DNA of 64,000 nucleotides from Thermobifida halotolerans (GTDB lineage Bacteria; Actinomycetota; Actinomycetes; Streptosporangiales; Streptosporangiaceae). Where the stretch lies: the NCBI RefSeq assembly GCF_003574835.2, contig NZ_CP063196.1, positions 372,001-436,000 on the forward strand, written 5' to 3'. A program made the position numbers and the translations under genes. Below the pieces are notes generated by a model. The model had not been told where the DNA came from and ran no database searches. It worked only from the letters and a program-made list of their open reading frames with translations. This document shows positions 24,109-32,664 of this stretch, piece after piece (within the stretch, counting starts at the first letter, position 1; the number at the start of each line of letters is the position of its first letter).

Positions 24109-25044
24109 ATGAGACTCGGTGAACCCATGCGAAAGATCGAACGGAGCCGGGGCCTGGACCGGATCGCGGCCTTCGCCAAGCGAGTGGTGGACCGCGTCGT
24201 CCCCGAGGGGAAGGTGCGCGACGCACTGCACGGCGTGCCGCTCGGCCACCCGGCGCATCCGCTGCTGGTCCAGTTGCCGATCGGCGCGTGGCTGTCGGCG
24301 ACCCTGCTCGACCTGGTCCCCGGCGGCGGCCCCGGCCTGCGCAGATCGGCCCATCTCCTGGTGAACGTCGGCATCCTGGCGTCCGTTCCGGCCGTGCTCG
24401 CCGGATGGATGGACCTGACGCGCCAGCACGAGCGGCAGCAACGCGTCGGCGTGGTCCACGCGCTGACCAACGGGACGGGCATAGCGCTGTACGGGCTGTC
24501 CTCGCTGGCGCGGTCGCGGGGCCAGCAGCCTCTGGGGGCGACGCTGGCCGGAATGGGCATGGGCGCGGTGGCGGTCGGCGGCATGCTGGGCGGCCACCTG
24601 TCCTACTACCGGGCCAGCGGGGTCAACCGCGCGGACTTCCTGATCGACTGGATGCCCTCCGACTGGGAGGAGATCGGTCGGGTCGAGGACTTCCCCGAGG
24701 GCAGGCCCACCCGCGCCGACGTCGGCAACGTGCCGCTGGCGGTGGTGCGTACCAGCGGGCAGGTGCGCGCGCTCGTGGGCTTCTGCAACCACCTGGGCGG
24801 ACCGCTGTACGAGGGCGAGATCGACGGCGACTGCCTCGTCTGCCCCTGGCACGGCAGCACCTTCCGCACCACCGACGGCGTGGTGGCGCAGGGCCCGGCC
24901 ACCGCGGCCCAGCCGATGATGGAGGTGTCGGTGCGCGACGGCGTGGTGCGGGTACGCCGCCCCAAGGACCGGCCGGACATGGAGGTCCCGCGCCCCCGGG
25001 CCGAGACCGGGGCTCCGAGCGAGGAGAAGACCCAGGCCCGTTGA
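24109..25044 (+). CDS. DUF2231 membrane domain fused to a Rieske [2Fe-2S] domain
   Basis: The product has about 311 residues. The first ~165 residues contain ALHGVPLGHPAHPLLVQLPI and four hydrophobic helices, the DUF2231 signature with paired histidines that may bind haem. Residues ~195-290 form a Rieske domain: FCNHLGG (Cys-x-His) and CPWHGS (Cys-x-x-His), 17 residues apart as needed to hold a [2Fe-2S] cluster. The combination suggests a membrane electron-transfer protein. Two starts are possible: 24109, favoured by the promoter only 9 bases upstream and the lack of SD, or 24127 (MRKIERSRG). The C-terminus is charged and flexible. Confidence 0.82.
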   Translation: MRLGEPMRKIERSRGLDRIAAFAKRVVDRVVPEGKVRDALHGVPLGHPAHPLLVQLPIGAWLSATLLDLVPGGGPGLRRSAHLLVNVGILASVPAVLAGWMDLTRQHERQQRVGVVHALTNGTGIALYGLSSLARSRGQQPLGATLAGMGMGAVAVGGMLGGHLSYYRASGVNRADFLIDWMPSDWEEIGRVEDFPEGRPTRADVGNVPLAVVRTSGQVRALVGFCNHLGGPLYEGEIDGDCLVCPWHGSTFRTTDGVVAQGPATAAQPMMEVSVRDGVVRVRRPKDRPDMEVPRPRAETGAPSEEKTQAR

Positions 25045-25096
25045 CGGTTTCCGACGAGCCTCGCCGGGGGCGAGAGGGTGTGGCCTCCGGGGAGTC

Positions 25097-25285
25097 TTCG
25101 GGCGGCCTCCACCCCGGGGGTGTGGAAGCTCGGCCCTGTGGGGGCTTCGGGCGGCCTCAGCCCGAGGGGGTCTTGTGACACCACTCCCACGGGGCCGAGG
25201 TTCCAAGACCCCGGAGGTCAAGGTCACTTGAAAACCACCCTCGGGGCTGGGGTTGCAAGGCCCCCTGGGGTGGAGGCCGCCCGAA
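25097..25285. repeat. Nested inverted repeats in a non-coding gap
   Basis: Outer arms of 19 bp are perfect (25097-25115 with 25267-25285). Inside, 25129-25142 pairs with 25186-25199 (13 of 14), and GGGGTCTTG (25167-25175) matches CAAGACCCC (25204-25212) across the boundary, which would make a pseudoknot-like arrangement. The word CTTCGGGCGGCCTC also occurs as a direct repeat at 25096-25109 and 25145-25158. The region lies between convergent genes. It may be a composite terminator, a structured RNA or a small palindromic element. Confidence 0.55.
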
Positions 25286-25318
25286 ACCCCTGGGCAGGGG
25301 CGGCCGTCGGTTCCGGTG

Positions 25319-25780
25319 TCACCCGGTCGAGTCGCGGCCCACGTCGAAGCGGGCGGTGTAGCGGTGGCGGGCCTCCTCCACCGTGGCCTCCGACAGCCAG
25401 GCCATCGGGGTGACGTCGGTGAGGAGGGGTTCGTGGTCGGGGCCGCGACCGCTCACCCGGCCCGACAGCACCCACGCCGCGCGGTCGTCCGCCGAGTCGG
25501 TGATCTCGACGTACTTGCAGATCTGCCGCGCCAGCCAGTCGGCGAGCGGACGGGTCCACCACGGTTCCGGAGTCAGTACGGTCGCCGAGAGTCCCGGCAG
25601 CGTCAGACCGCTCTCGTAGTCCCTGCTGACACTGGCCGAGTCGGCGTCCGGTCCCCGGGAGTGGCGCAGGTAGAGCGGCCGTTCGGCCCCGGCCACCAGC
25701 GACACCAGCGCCTCCAGGCCCTCCACCACGGGCAGGCGCGTGTCGTGGGACTCCTGCTCGGTTCCGGACGAGGTCCTCAT
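25319..25780 (-). CDS. Hypothetical protein, probably DUF6098 family
   Basis: The product has 153 residues starting MRTSSGTEQESHDTRLPVVE. Features are LYLRHSRGPDADSASVSRDY, ESGLTLPGLSATVLTPEPWW, TRPLADWLARQICKYVEITD and AWVLSGRVSGRGPDHEPLLT. I recall this pattern as a small actinobacterial family annotated DUF6098, of unknown role; the family name is tentative. The start at 25780 has GGGAG upstream; a longer start at 25852 would run through the promoter. A weaker SigB-type motif lies just upstream. Confidence 0.65.
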   Translation of the reverse strand: MRTSSGTEQESHDTRLPVVEGLEALVSLVAGAERPLYLRHSRGPDADSASVSRDYESGLTLPGLSATVLTPEPWWTRPLADWLARQICKYVEITDSADDRAAWVLSGRVSGRGPDHEPLLTDVTPMAWLSEATVEEARHRYTARFDVGRDSTG

Positions 25781-25790
25781 GGGCTCCCGC

Positions 25791-25816
25791 ACTACCCCGT
25801 CCCCCACGGGGCAATC
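25791..25816 (-). promoter_or_regulatory. Weak SigB-type motif before the DUF6098-like gene
   Basis: On the minus strand GATT (25816-25813), 16 bases, GGTAGT (25796-25791). The -35 differs at one base from GTTT. Confidence 0.3.
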
Positions 25817-25899
25817 CCGCATCCCTCCCCGATACCCCGTGTGACCGGCCACAGCATCCCGGACACGCCCGTTTTTGCCCCTTCGACGACGCAGTGTTT

Positions 25900-25913
25900 G
25901 AGAAGCGCTTCTC
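25900..25913 (+). promoter_or_regulatory. LacI-type palindrome before the heptose operon
   Basis: GAGAAGCGCTTCTC is a perfect 14-bp palindrome with a central CG, the form bound by LacI-family regulators. It lies 43 bases before the carbamoyltransferase start. It shares the AGCGCT core of the CelR box but not its TGGG/CCCA ends. The regulator is unknown. Confidence 0.55.
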
Positions 25914-25956
25914 TTGGTAGTCGATGGTCCGATACGAGGCGAGAGGGGACGACCTG

Positions 25957-27603
25957 ATGCGATTCCTCGGCGTCAACGCCGTTTTTCACGATCCGGCCGC
26001 TGCGCTCGTCATCGACGGGCGGATCGTGGCGGCGGCCGAAGAGGAGCGGTTCAGCAGACGCAAGCACGGCAAGGAGGCCGTTCCGTTCTCCGCGTGGGAG
26101 CTGCCCGTCCAGGCCATGCGGTGGTGCCTGGAGGAGGCCGGGATACGGGCCGAGGAACTCGACGCCGTCGGCTACTCCTACGATCCCGCGCTCGTCGTCC
26201 CCGACGGCCCCGGCCAGGACCCGTCCTGGGAGAAGCTGCGCACCCTGTACGCCCGGCGCGCCCCCGCGTTCCTGGCCACCGCCCTGCCCGGACTGGACCC
26301 GGCCCGGGTACGGCACATCCCGCACCACGTGGCGCACGCCGCCTCCGCCGGACTGGCCGCCCCGCCCGCGGACGGCAGCGCCGACAGCGCCGTGTTCGTC
26401 GCCGACGGCCGCGGCGAGGACGCCTGCCACCTGGCCGGGGTCTACACCGGCGGACGCCTGGAGGTGCTGGCCCGCCAGGAACTGCCGCACTCCCTGGGGC
26501 TGATGTACGAGAACCTCACCGCGCACCTGGGATTCCGCCGCTCCAGCGACGAGTACAAGGTCATGGCGCTGGCCTCCTACGGCCGCCCCCGCATGCTCGC
26601 GGAACTGCGCGACCTGGTCCGCTACGAGGGCGACGGGCGCGTCCACGTCGCCGACATCGACTTCAACGCCCTCGCCAAACGCCGCGACCCCGGCCAGGAG
26701 CACACCACCGACCACGCCGACCTGGCCGCCAGCGTCCAGCGGCGGCTGGAGGAGGTGCTGCTGGACATCCTGGGCTGGCTGCACGAACGCACCGGGCAGA
26801 GCAGGCTGACCATGGCGGGCGGGGTGGCGCTCAACTGCGTGGCCAACACCCGGATCTTCCGGGAGAGCCCGTTCACCGACGTGTGGGTGCAGCCCGCCTC
26901 CGGCGACGCCGGGACGGCGCTGGGCTGCGCACTGCACCTGGCGGCCGAGGCGGGAGAGCCCGTCATCCCCATGCACGGCGCCGACCTGGGCCGCTCCTGG
27001 ACCGACGCGGAACTCGCCGCGGTCCTGGACGAGGCCGACATCGCCTACGAGCGCCCCGACGACCTGGCCGACGTGGTCGCCGACGCGCTGGCCCGCGACG
27101 CGCTCGTCGCGTGGTTCCAGGGGCGCGCCGAGTTCGGACCGCGCGCCCTGGGCCACCGCTCCCTCCTCGCCCACCCGGGCGACGCCGCCAACCTGGAACG
27201 CCTCAACCGGGTCAAGGGCCGCGAGCAGTTCCGGCCCGTGGCGCCGATGGTGCTGGCCGACCGGGCCGCCGAGATCTTCTCCGCCGGGCCGCTGCCCAGC
27301 CCGTACATGCTCTTCGTGCACGACGTCGCCTCCGAGTGGCGCGACCGGATTCCCGCGGTGGTGCACGTCGACGGCACCGCCCGCGTCCAGACCGTGGACG
27401 CCGCCGCCGAACCGCTCGTCGCCCGCCTCCTGGAGCGTTTCGAAGCCCGGACCGGCCTGCCGGTACTGGTCAACACCAGCCTCAACACGGCGGGACGGCC
27501 CATGGTGGACTCCCCGCGCGACGCCCTGGAGTGCTTCGGCTCCGCCCCCGTGGACCTGCTCGTCCTCGGCCCCCTCGTCGTCCGACGGCACGGGAGGAGC
27601 TGA
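25957..27603 (+). CDS. Carbamoyltransferase (NodU/CmcH family)
   Basis: The product has 548 residues. The N-terminal Kae1-like domain starts MRFLGVNAVFHDPAAALVID, with EEERFSRRKHGK and the metal-binding HHVAHAASA; the middle shows ENLTAHLGF and YKVMALASYG; AGGVALNCVANTRI and GDAGTALGCAL follow. The C-terminal domain has FGPRALGHRSLLAHP and LPVLVNTSLNTAGRPMVDSP, typical of the carbamoylphosphate-using half. Such enzymes form carbamoyl-AMP and carbamoylate a sugar or antibiotic hydroxyl. As first gene of the heptose operon it probably decorates the glycan or its precursor. The start at 25957 has GAGAGGGG upstream; a longer start at 25924 lies too close to the palindrome. Confidence 0.92.
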   Translation: MRFLGVNAVFHDPAAALVIDGRIVAAAEEERFSRRKHGKEAVPFSAWELPVQAMRWCLEEAGIRAEELDAVGYSYDPALVVPDGPGQDPSWEKLRTLYARRAPAFLATALPGLDPARVRHIPHHVAHAASAGLAAPPADGSADSAVFVADGRGEDACHLAGVYTGGRLEVLARQELPHSLGLMYENLTAHLGFRRSSDEYKVMALASYGRPRMLAELRDLVRYEGDGRVHVADIDFNALAKRRDPGQEHTTDHADLAASVQRRLEEVLLDILGWLHERTGQSRLTMAGGVALNCVANTRIFRESPFTDVWVQPASGDAGTALGCALHLAAEAGEPVIPMHGADLGRSWTDAELAAVLDEADIAYERPDDLADVVADALARDALVAWFQGRAEFGPRALGHRSLLAHPGDAANLERLNRVKGREQFRPVAPMVLADRAAEIFSAGPLPSPYMLFVHDVASEWRDRIPAVVHVDGTARVQTVDAAAEPLVARLLERFEARTGLPVLVNTSLNTAGRPMVDSPRDALECFGSAPVDLLVLGPLVVRRHGRS

Positions 27604-27604
27604 C

Positions 27605-29137
27605 ATGCCGCAGCCGGACTACGCGGTGGTCGTCCCCACCGTGGGACGCCCCACCCTGGAACGCGCCCTGCGTCCGCTCCTGGCGGCCGACCCCGTCGAC
27701 GCGCCGACCGAGATCGTCGTCGTCGACGACCGGCTGGAGCCCGGACCGCTGCCGCTGCCCGAGTCGCCGCTGCTGCGCCTGCTGCGCTCCGGCGGCAACG
27801 GACCCGCCATGGCCCGGGAGCTCGGCTGGCGGGCCACCGGCACCGAATGGGTGGCCTTCCTCGACGACGACGTGGAACCGCCCGCGGACTGGCCCGCCAG
27901 GCTCCGCGCGGACCTGGCGGGACTGCCCGGCGACGTGGCGGGCAGCCAGGGGCGGATCGAGGTGCCCGTCCCAGAGGGGCACCGGCCCACCGACGCCGAG
28001 CGCGCCACCCTGGCGCTGCGGGACGCGCGCTGGATCACCGCGGACATGGCCTACCGGCGCGCCGCGCTGGAGGAGGTCGGCGGATTCGACCCGAGGTTCA
28101 CCCGCGCCTACCGCGAGGACACCGACCTGGCGCTGCGCGTCATGGACGCCGGGTACCGCCTGGTGCGCGGCGACCGGGTGTGCGCCCACCCGCTGCGCTC
28201 GGGCGGACGCTGGGCGAGCCTGGCCGCCCAGCGCGGCAACGCCGACGACGTGCTGATGCGGCGGCTGCACGGTCCCCGCTGGCGCGACCGTGTGGGGGAG
28301 CGGCCCGGCAGGTTCCGCTGGCACGTGGCGACCACCGCGACCCTGGCGGGAGCCGTCGCCGCCGCCGCCACGGGACGGCGCCGCCTCGCCGCCGCCCTGG
28401 GCGCGGTCTGGCTGGCCCGTACCGCCGAGTTCACCTGGCGGCGGGTCAGCCCCGGACCGCGCGACGCCGCCGAGATCACGGACATGGCCGTCACCAGCGC
28501 ACTCATCCCGCCGCTGGCGTGCTGGCAGCGCCTGCGCGGCGAGCTGCGCGCCGCCCGCCTCCTCGCGGGCGAGTCCCGCATCCGGGCGGTCCTGTTCGAC
28601 CGCGACGGCACCCTCGTCGAGGACGTGCCCTACAACGGCGACCCCGAGAAGGTGCGTCCGGTGCCCGCCGCGCGCGCCGCCCTGCGGCTGGCCCGCAACG
28701 CGGGCCTGCGGGTGGGCGTGGTGAGCAACCAGTCGGGGATCGCCCGCGGGCTGCTCACCCGCGAGCAGGTCGACGCGGTCAACGCCCGCGTCGACGAACT
28801 CCTCGGCCCCTTCGACGTGTGGCGGGTCTGCCCGCACGGCGACGGCGACGGCTGCCGCTGTCGCAAGCCCGCCCCGGGGATGATCGAGGACGCCGCCGCC
28901 GCGCTGGGGCTGCGTCCTCGCGACTGCGCGGTCGTCGGCGACATCGGCGCCGACGTGGCCGCCGCCGCGGCCGCCGGAGCCCGGGGAGTGCTCGTGCCCA
29001 CCGCGGCCACCCTCGACACCGAACGCCACGCCGCCCCCGAGACGGCGACCGACCTGGTCGACGCCGTGCAACTGCTGATCGACGCGGGTGCGTCCAACAG
29101 AGCGGAGGGACGGGTTTGGTTTCCGTTTCGCGGCTGA
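27605..29137 (+). CDS. GT2 glycosyltransferase fused to GmhB-like HAD phosphatase
   Basis: The product has 510 residues and two enzymes in one chain. Residues ~1-230 are a GT2 (GT-A) domain: YAVVVPTVGRPTLERALRPL, EIVVVDDR, AFLDDDVEPP and a YREDTDLALRVMDAG acceptor-side segment. A short hydrophobic linker follows. From about residue 325 comes an HAD-IIIA phosphatase: FDRDGTLVEDVPYNGDPEKV (Asp332 and Asp334), VVSNQSGIARGL, a CPH...CRCRKP zinc loop and GDIGADVAAA. This matches D,D-heptose 1,7-bisphosphate 7-phosphatase (GmhB), the second step of ADP-heptose synthesis. It starts 1 base after the carbamoyltransferase stop. Confidence 0.9.
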   Translation: MPQPDYAVVVPTVGRPTLERALRPLLAADPVDAPTEIVVVDDRLEPGPLPLPESPLLRLLRSGGNGPAMARELGWRATGTEWVAFLDDDVEPPADWPARLRADLAGLPGDVAGSQGRIEVPVPEGHRPTDAERATLALRDARWITADMAYRRAALEEVGGFDPRFTRAYREDTDLALRVMDAGYRLVRGDRVCAHPLRSGGRWASLAAQRGNADDVLMRRLHGPRWRDRVGERPGRFRWHVATTATLAGAVAAAATGRRRLAAALGAVWLARTAEFTWRRVSPGPRDAAEITDMAVTSALIPPLACWQRLRGELRAARLLAGESRIRAVLFDRDGTLVEDVPYNGDPEKVRPVPAARAALRLARNAGLRVGVVSNQSGIARGLLTREQVDAVNARVDELLGPFDVWRVCPHGDGDGCRCRKPAPGMIEDAAAALGLRPRDCAVVGDIGADVAAAAAAGARGVLVPTAATLDTERHAAPETATDLVDAVQLLIDAGASNRAEGRVWFPFRG

Positions 29138-30357
29138 CACCACACAATCCCGACGCGCGCGAGCCGAGCCCGCGACCGCAGGAGTGGACCGCCGATCCGC
29201 GGCGCCCGTCCACCGCGACCCGGCGCCGCCGCCCGCCCTCCCGGCGGCGCACCCCGCCCGCCCCCGTCGCCTGCGGGCACGCCCACCCGCTGCGTCCCAG
29301 ACCCGTCCCGCAGAGCGCCGGACCTCCCCCGGGGGAGGGGGGAGACGGAAGAACCGTCCTGGTCGCCCGGATGGACAGCATCGGCGACGTGCTGCTGGCC
29401 GGTCCCGCGATCAGGGCCGTGGCGCGCACCGCCCGACGGGTGGTCGTGCTGGCGGGGCCGCGGGGCGGCGCCGCGGCCCGGATGCTGCCCGGCGTGGACC
29501 GGGTCATCGAGTGGTGCGCCCCGTGGATCGACCCCGACCCGCCGCCCGTGGAACGCGCCGAGGTCGACCTGCTGTGCTCCCAGGTGCGCGCCGAACGCCC
29601 CGACGCGGCGCTGATCCTGACCTCCTTCCACCAGTCGCCGCTGCCGCTGGCCCTGCTGCTGCGCCTGGCGGGGGTGCCGTGGATCGGCGCGGTGAGTGTG
29701 GACTACCCCGGAAGCCTGCTCGACCTGCGCCACCGCGTCCCCGACGGCATCCCCGAGGCGGAGCGCATGCTGTCGCTGGCGGAGGCCGCCGGATACCGGC
29801 TCGAATCGAACGACCCCGGACGGCTCGCCGTGCGCCGCCCCCTGCCCGACACCACCGCCCTGACCGGGCCGGACGGGTACGTGGCGGTGCACGTGGGCGC
29901 GTCGGTGCCCGCACGGGAGCTGCCGGTGCCCCTGGCGACCGAGGTCACGGCGCGGCTGAGCGCGTCGGGAATCCGGGTGGTGGTGACCGCCTCGGCCGAG
30001 GACAAGGGGGAGGCGGCGACCGTCGCCGAAGCCGGGGGAGCCGACCTGGCCGGGCGCACCGACCTGCCGGAACTCGCCGACGTCCTGGACCGCGCCGCGG
30101 TGCTGGTCGCCGGGAACACCGGCCCCGCCCACCTGGCCGCCGCCGTGGGAACGCCCGTGGTCTCGCTGTTCTCCCCGGTCGTGCCCGCCTCGGCGTGGGC
30201 GCCCTACGGCACCCCGCTGCGCCTGCTGGGCAACCAGACGGAGCGCTGCGCCGGAAGCCGCGCCAGGGTCTGCCCGGTACCGGGACACCCCTGCCTGAAC
30301 TCGGTCACCGCCGACGAGGTCGTGCGGGCCGTCCGCGAACTCATGGAGGGACGATGA
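29116..30357 (+). CDS. Glycosyltransferase family 9, heptosyltransferase-like
   Basis: The core from about residue 80 reads TVLVARMDSIGDVLLAGPAI, AAVHVG-type donor loop (YVAVHVGASVPARELPVPLA), then AAVLVAGNTGPAHLAAAVGT and VVSLFSPVVPASAW, the GT9 signature. It would transfer heptose from ADP-heptose. The start is uncertain. No ATG or GTG lies upstream of the core in frame; a TTG at 29116 with GGAGGGA upstream overlaps the previous gene by 22 bases and gives an unusual Arg/Pro-rich leader of ~80 residues (ATRRRRPPSRRRTPP). An ATG inside the conserved motif (29371) would remove essential residues. The last residues overlap the next ATG. Confidence 0.8.
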   Translation: MVSVSRLTPHNPDAREPSPRPQEWTADPRRPSTATRRRRPPSRRRTPPAPVACGHAHPLRPRPVPQSAGPPPGEGGDGRTVLVARMDSIGDVLLAGPAIRAVARTARRVVVLAGPRGGAAARMLPGVDRVIEWCAPWIDPDPPPVERAEVDLLCSQVRAERPDAALILTSFHQSPLPLALLLRLAGVPWIGAVSVDYPGSLLDLRHRVPDGIPEAERMLSLAEAAGYRLESNDPGRLAVRRPLPDTTALTGPDGYVAVHVGASVPARELPVPLATEVTARLSASGIRVVVTASAEDKGEAATVAEAGGADLAGRTDLPELADVLDRAAVLVAGNTGPAHLAAAVGTPVVSLFSPVVPASAWAPYGTPLRLLGNQTERCAGSRARVCPVPGHPCLNSVTADEVVRAVRELMEGR

Positions 30358-31400
30358 CGCAGATCGGAGACCGCTGGCTGGCGCGCGCCGCGGTGGGTGC
30401 CAGACTCCACGCGGGGCCGCCGCCCCGGCGCACCCTGCGCATCCTGATGTGGCACGTGCACGGCTCGTGGACCACGTCGTTCGTGCACGGCGGCCACGTC
30501 TGCCTGCTGCCGGTCACCCCCGACCGCGGCCCCGACGGCAGGGGGCGCGCGGCCACCTGGACGTGGCCGGACAACGCCGTCGAGATCCCCCACGAGAAGC
30601 TGCGCCACACCGACGTGGACCTCGTCATCGCGCAGCGCCCCCACGAACTCGACCTGGCCGAGCGCCTGCTGGGCCGCCGCCCAGGCCGCGACGTGCCCGC
30701 GGTCTACGTCGAACACAACACCCCCAAGGGCGACGTTCCGCTCACCCGGCACCCGATGGCCGACCGCGACGACGTCACGGTGGTGCACGTCACCCACTTC
30801 AACGCCCTGTTCTGGGACTGCGGGCGCGCCCCCACCGCGGTGGTCGAGCACGGCGTCGCCGACCCCGGCCACCGCTACACCGGGGAGACGGAGCGGGCCG
30901 GGGCGGTGATCAACGAACCGCTGCGGCGCTGGCGGGTCACCGGAACCGACCTGCTGCCGCTGATCGCGCAGAGCGCGCCGCTGGACCTGTTCGGCATGGG
31001 CGTCACCGGGGTCCCCGCACGCCTGGGGCTGCCGCCCGACCGGCTGCGCGTCCACGAGGACCTGCCGCAGCACGCCATGCACGACCGGCTCGCGCGCTGC
31101 CGCGCCTACGTCCACCCCATCCGCTGGACCTCGCTGGGCCTGTCCCTGATCGAGGCCATGATGCTGGGCCTGCCCGTGGCGGTCCTGGGCACCACCGAGG
31201 CCTACGAGGCGGTTCCGCCGGAGGCCGGAATCGTCACGACCCGACCCGACCGCCTGCGCGCGGCGCTGCGCGACTTCCTCGCCGACCCCGACCACGCCCG
31301 CGCGGTCGGGGCGGCGGCCCGCGCCGCGGCCCTGCGCAGATACGGACTCGCCCGGTTCCACTCCGACTGGGACCGGTTGCTCCAGGAGGTGACACGGTGA
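30354..31400 (+). CDS. Glycosyltransferase (GT-B, GT4-like)
   Basis: The product has 348 residues. The first part has RILMWHVHGSWTTSFVHGGH and VYVEHNTPKGDVPL; the C-terminal half holds RLRVHEDLPQHAMHDRLARC, AYVHPIRWTSLGLSLIEAMM and LGLPVAVLGTTEAYEAVP, with the E-x7-E-like nucleotide-sugar motif of GT4 enzymes. HVTHFNALFWDCGRAPTAVV is the middle hinge. ATGA overlaps with the previous stop and GTGA with the next gene show tight coupling. In several actinobacterial clusters a related gene sits at the same place. The donor and acceptor are unknown. Confidence 0.82.
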   Translation: MTQIGDRWLARAAVGARLHAGPPPRRTLRILMWHVHGSWTTSFVHGGHVCLLPVTPDRGPDGRGRAATWTWPDNAVEIPHEKLRHTDVDLVIAQRPHELDLAERLLGRRPGRDVPAVYVEHNTPKGDVPLTRHPMADRDDVTVVHVTHFNALFWDCGRAPTAVVEHGVADPGHRYTGETERAGAVINEPLRRWRVTGTDLLPLIAQSAPLDLFGMGVTGVPARLGLPPDRLRVHEDLPQHAMHDRLARCRAYVHPIRWTSLGLSLIEAMMLGLPVAVLGTTEAYEAVPPEAGIVTTRPDRLRAALRDFLADPDHARAVGAAARAAALRRYGLARFHSDWDRLLQEVTR

Positions 31401-32662
31401 GGATCGCCATGGTCTCCGAGCACGCCAGCCCGCTGGCGGCGCTCGGCGGAGAAGACGCCGGGGGACAGAACGTCCACGTGGCCGAACTCTCCCAGGCGTT
31501 GGCGCGGCTGGGGCACGAGGTGGTCGTGTACACCCGGCGCACAGACGAGGAGTCACCCGATGACGTGACGATGGGCCCCGGTGTGCGGGTCCGTCACGTG
31601 CGCGCCGGCCCCGCCGAGGAGATCGGCAAGGACGACCTGCCCCAGCACATGCCGGAGTTCGCCCGGCAACTGCGCGCGGACTGGGCCCGCGACGTCCCCG
31701 ACATCGTGCACGCCCACTTCTGGATGAGCGGCATGGCGTCGCTGAACGCCGCCCAGGACGCGGGCGTCCCGGTCGTGCAGACCTTCCACGCCCTGGGCGT
31801 CACCAAACGCCGCCACCAGGGGGTCGCCGACACCAGCCCCACCGAACGCATCGCCATCGAGCGGTCCGTGGCGCTGCGCTCCGACCTGATCATCGCCACC
31901 TCCACCGAGGAGCAGCGGGAACTCCGTTCCTGGGGGGTGCGGCCCGACCGGGTCCAGGTCGTGCCCTGCGGGGTCGACCTGGACCGCTTCACCCCCGAGG
32001 GGCCGCGCGCGCCGCGCGGCGACCGGCCGCGCGTGGTCAGCCTGGGCCGCCTGGTCGAACGCAAGGGCGTGGAGACGGTCATCCGGGCGCTGACCGCGGT
32101 CCCCGAGGCCGAACTCCTCGTCGCCGGAGGCCCCGAGGCCCACCTGCTGCGCACCGACCCCGAGGCGGTGCGCCTGCACCGGATCGCCCGGGAGGTCGGG
32201 GTGGCCGACCGGGTCTGCTTCCTGGGCCGGGTGGCGCGCGAGGACGTCCCGGCGCTGCTGCGCTCGGCCGACGTCTCCGTCAACGTCCCCTGGTACGAAC
32301 CGTTCGGCATGAGCACGGTGGAGGCGATGGCCTGCGGCGTCCCGGTCGCCGCCTCCGACGTCGGAGGCCACCGGGACACCGTCGTGCACGAGGTCACCGG
32401 CCTGCTCGTGCCGCCGCGCGCCCCCGAGACGCTCGGCGCGCGGCTGCGCACCCTCCTCGGCGACGTCGTCGCGGCCGAGAGCTACGGGATCGCCGGGGCC
32501 GACCGGGCCGCGGCCTGCTTCTCCTGGGAGTTCGTGGCGCACCGCACCGAGGAGTGCTACACCGAGGCGCTGCGCCTGGCACGCCACCCCTCCTTCGCCC
32601 CCGACCTGCCCCGGGTCCGCCCCCACGTCCTGACCGGTCCCAACAGCTTGAGGGGGGAGTAG
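31397..32662 (+). CDS. Glycosyltransferase family 4
   Basis: The product has 421 residues of a GT4 enzyme. The N-terminus VRIAMVSEHASPLAALGGED then AGGQNVHVAELSQALARLGH is the sucrose-phosphate-synthase-like donor loop; HAHFWMSGMA follows. The C-terminal domain shows RVVSLGRLVERKGVETVIRA, VNVPWYEPFGMSTVEAMACG (the E-x7-E motif) and VPVAASDVGGHRDTVVHEVT. The start is GTG at 31397, overlapping the previous stop. These enzymes are retaining and often use NDP-glucose, NDP-mannose or ADP-linked donors. It is part of the glycan-building set of this operon. Confidence 0.9.
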   Translation: MRIAMVSEHASPLAALGGEDAGGQNVHVAELSQALARLGHEVVVYTRRTDEESPDDVTMGPGVRVRHVRAGPAEEIGKDDLPQHMPEFARQLRADWARDVPDIVHAHFWMSGMASLNAAQDAGVPVVQTFHALGVTKRRHQGVADTSPTERIAIERSVALRSDLIIATSTEEQRELRSWGVRPDRVQVVPCGVDLDRFTPEGPRAPRGDRPRVVSLGRLVERKGVETVIRALTAVPEAELLVAGGPEAHLLRTDPEAVRLHRIAREVGVADRVCFLGRVAREDVPALLRSADVSVNVPWYEPFGMSTVEAMACGVPVAASDVGGHRDTVVHEVTGLLVPPRAPETLGARLRTLLGDVVAAESYGIAGADRAAACFSWEFVAHRTEECYTEALRLARHPSFAPDLPRVRPHVLTGPNSLRGE

Positions 32663-32664
32663 CC

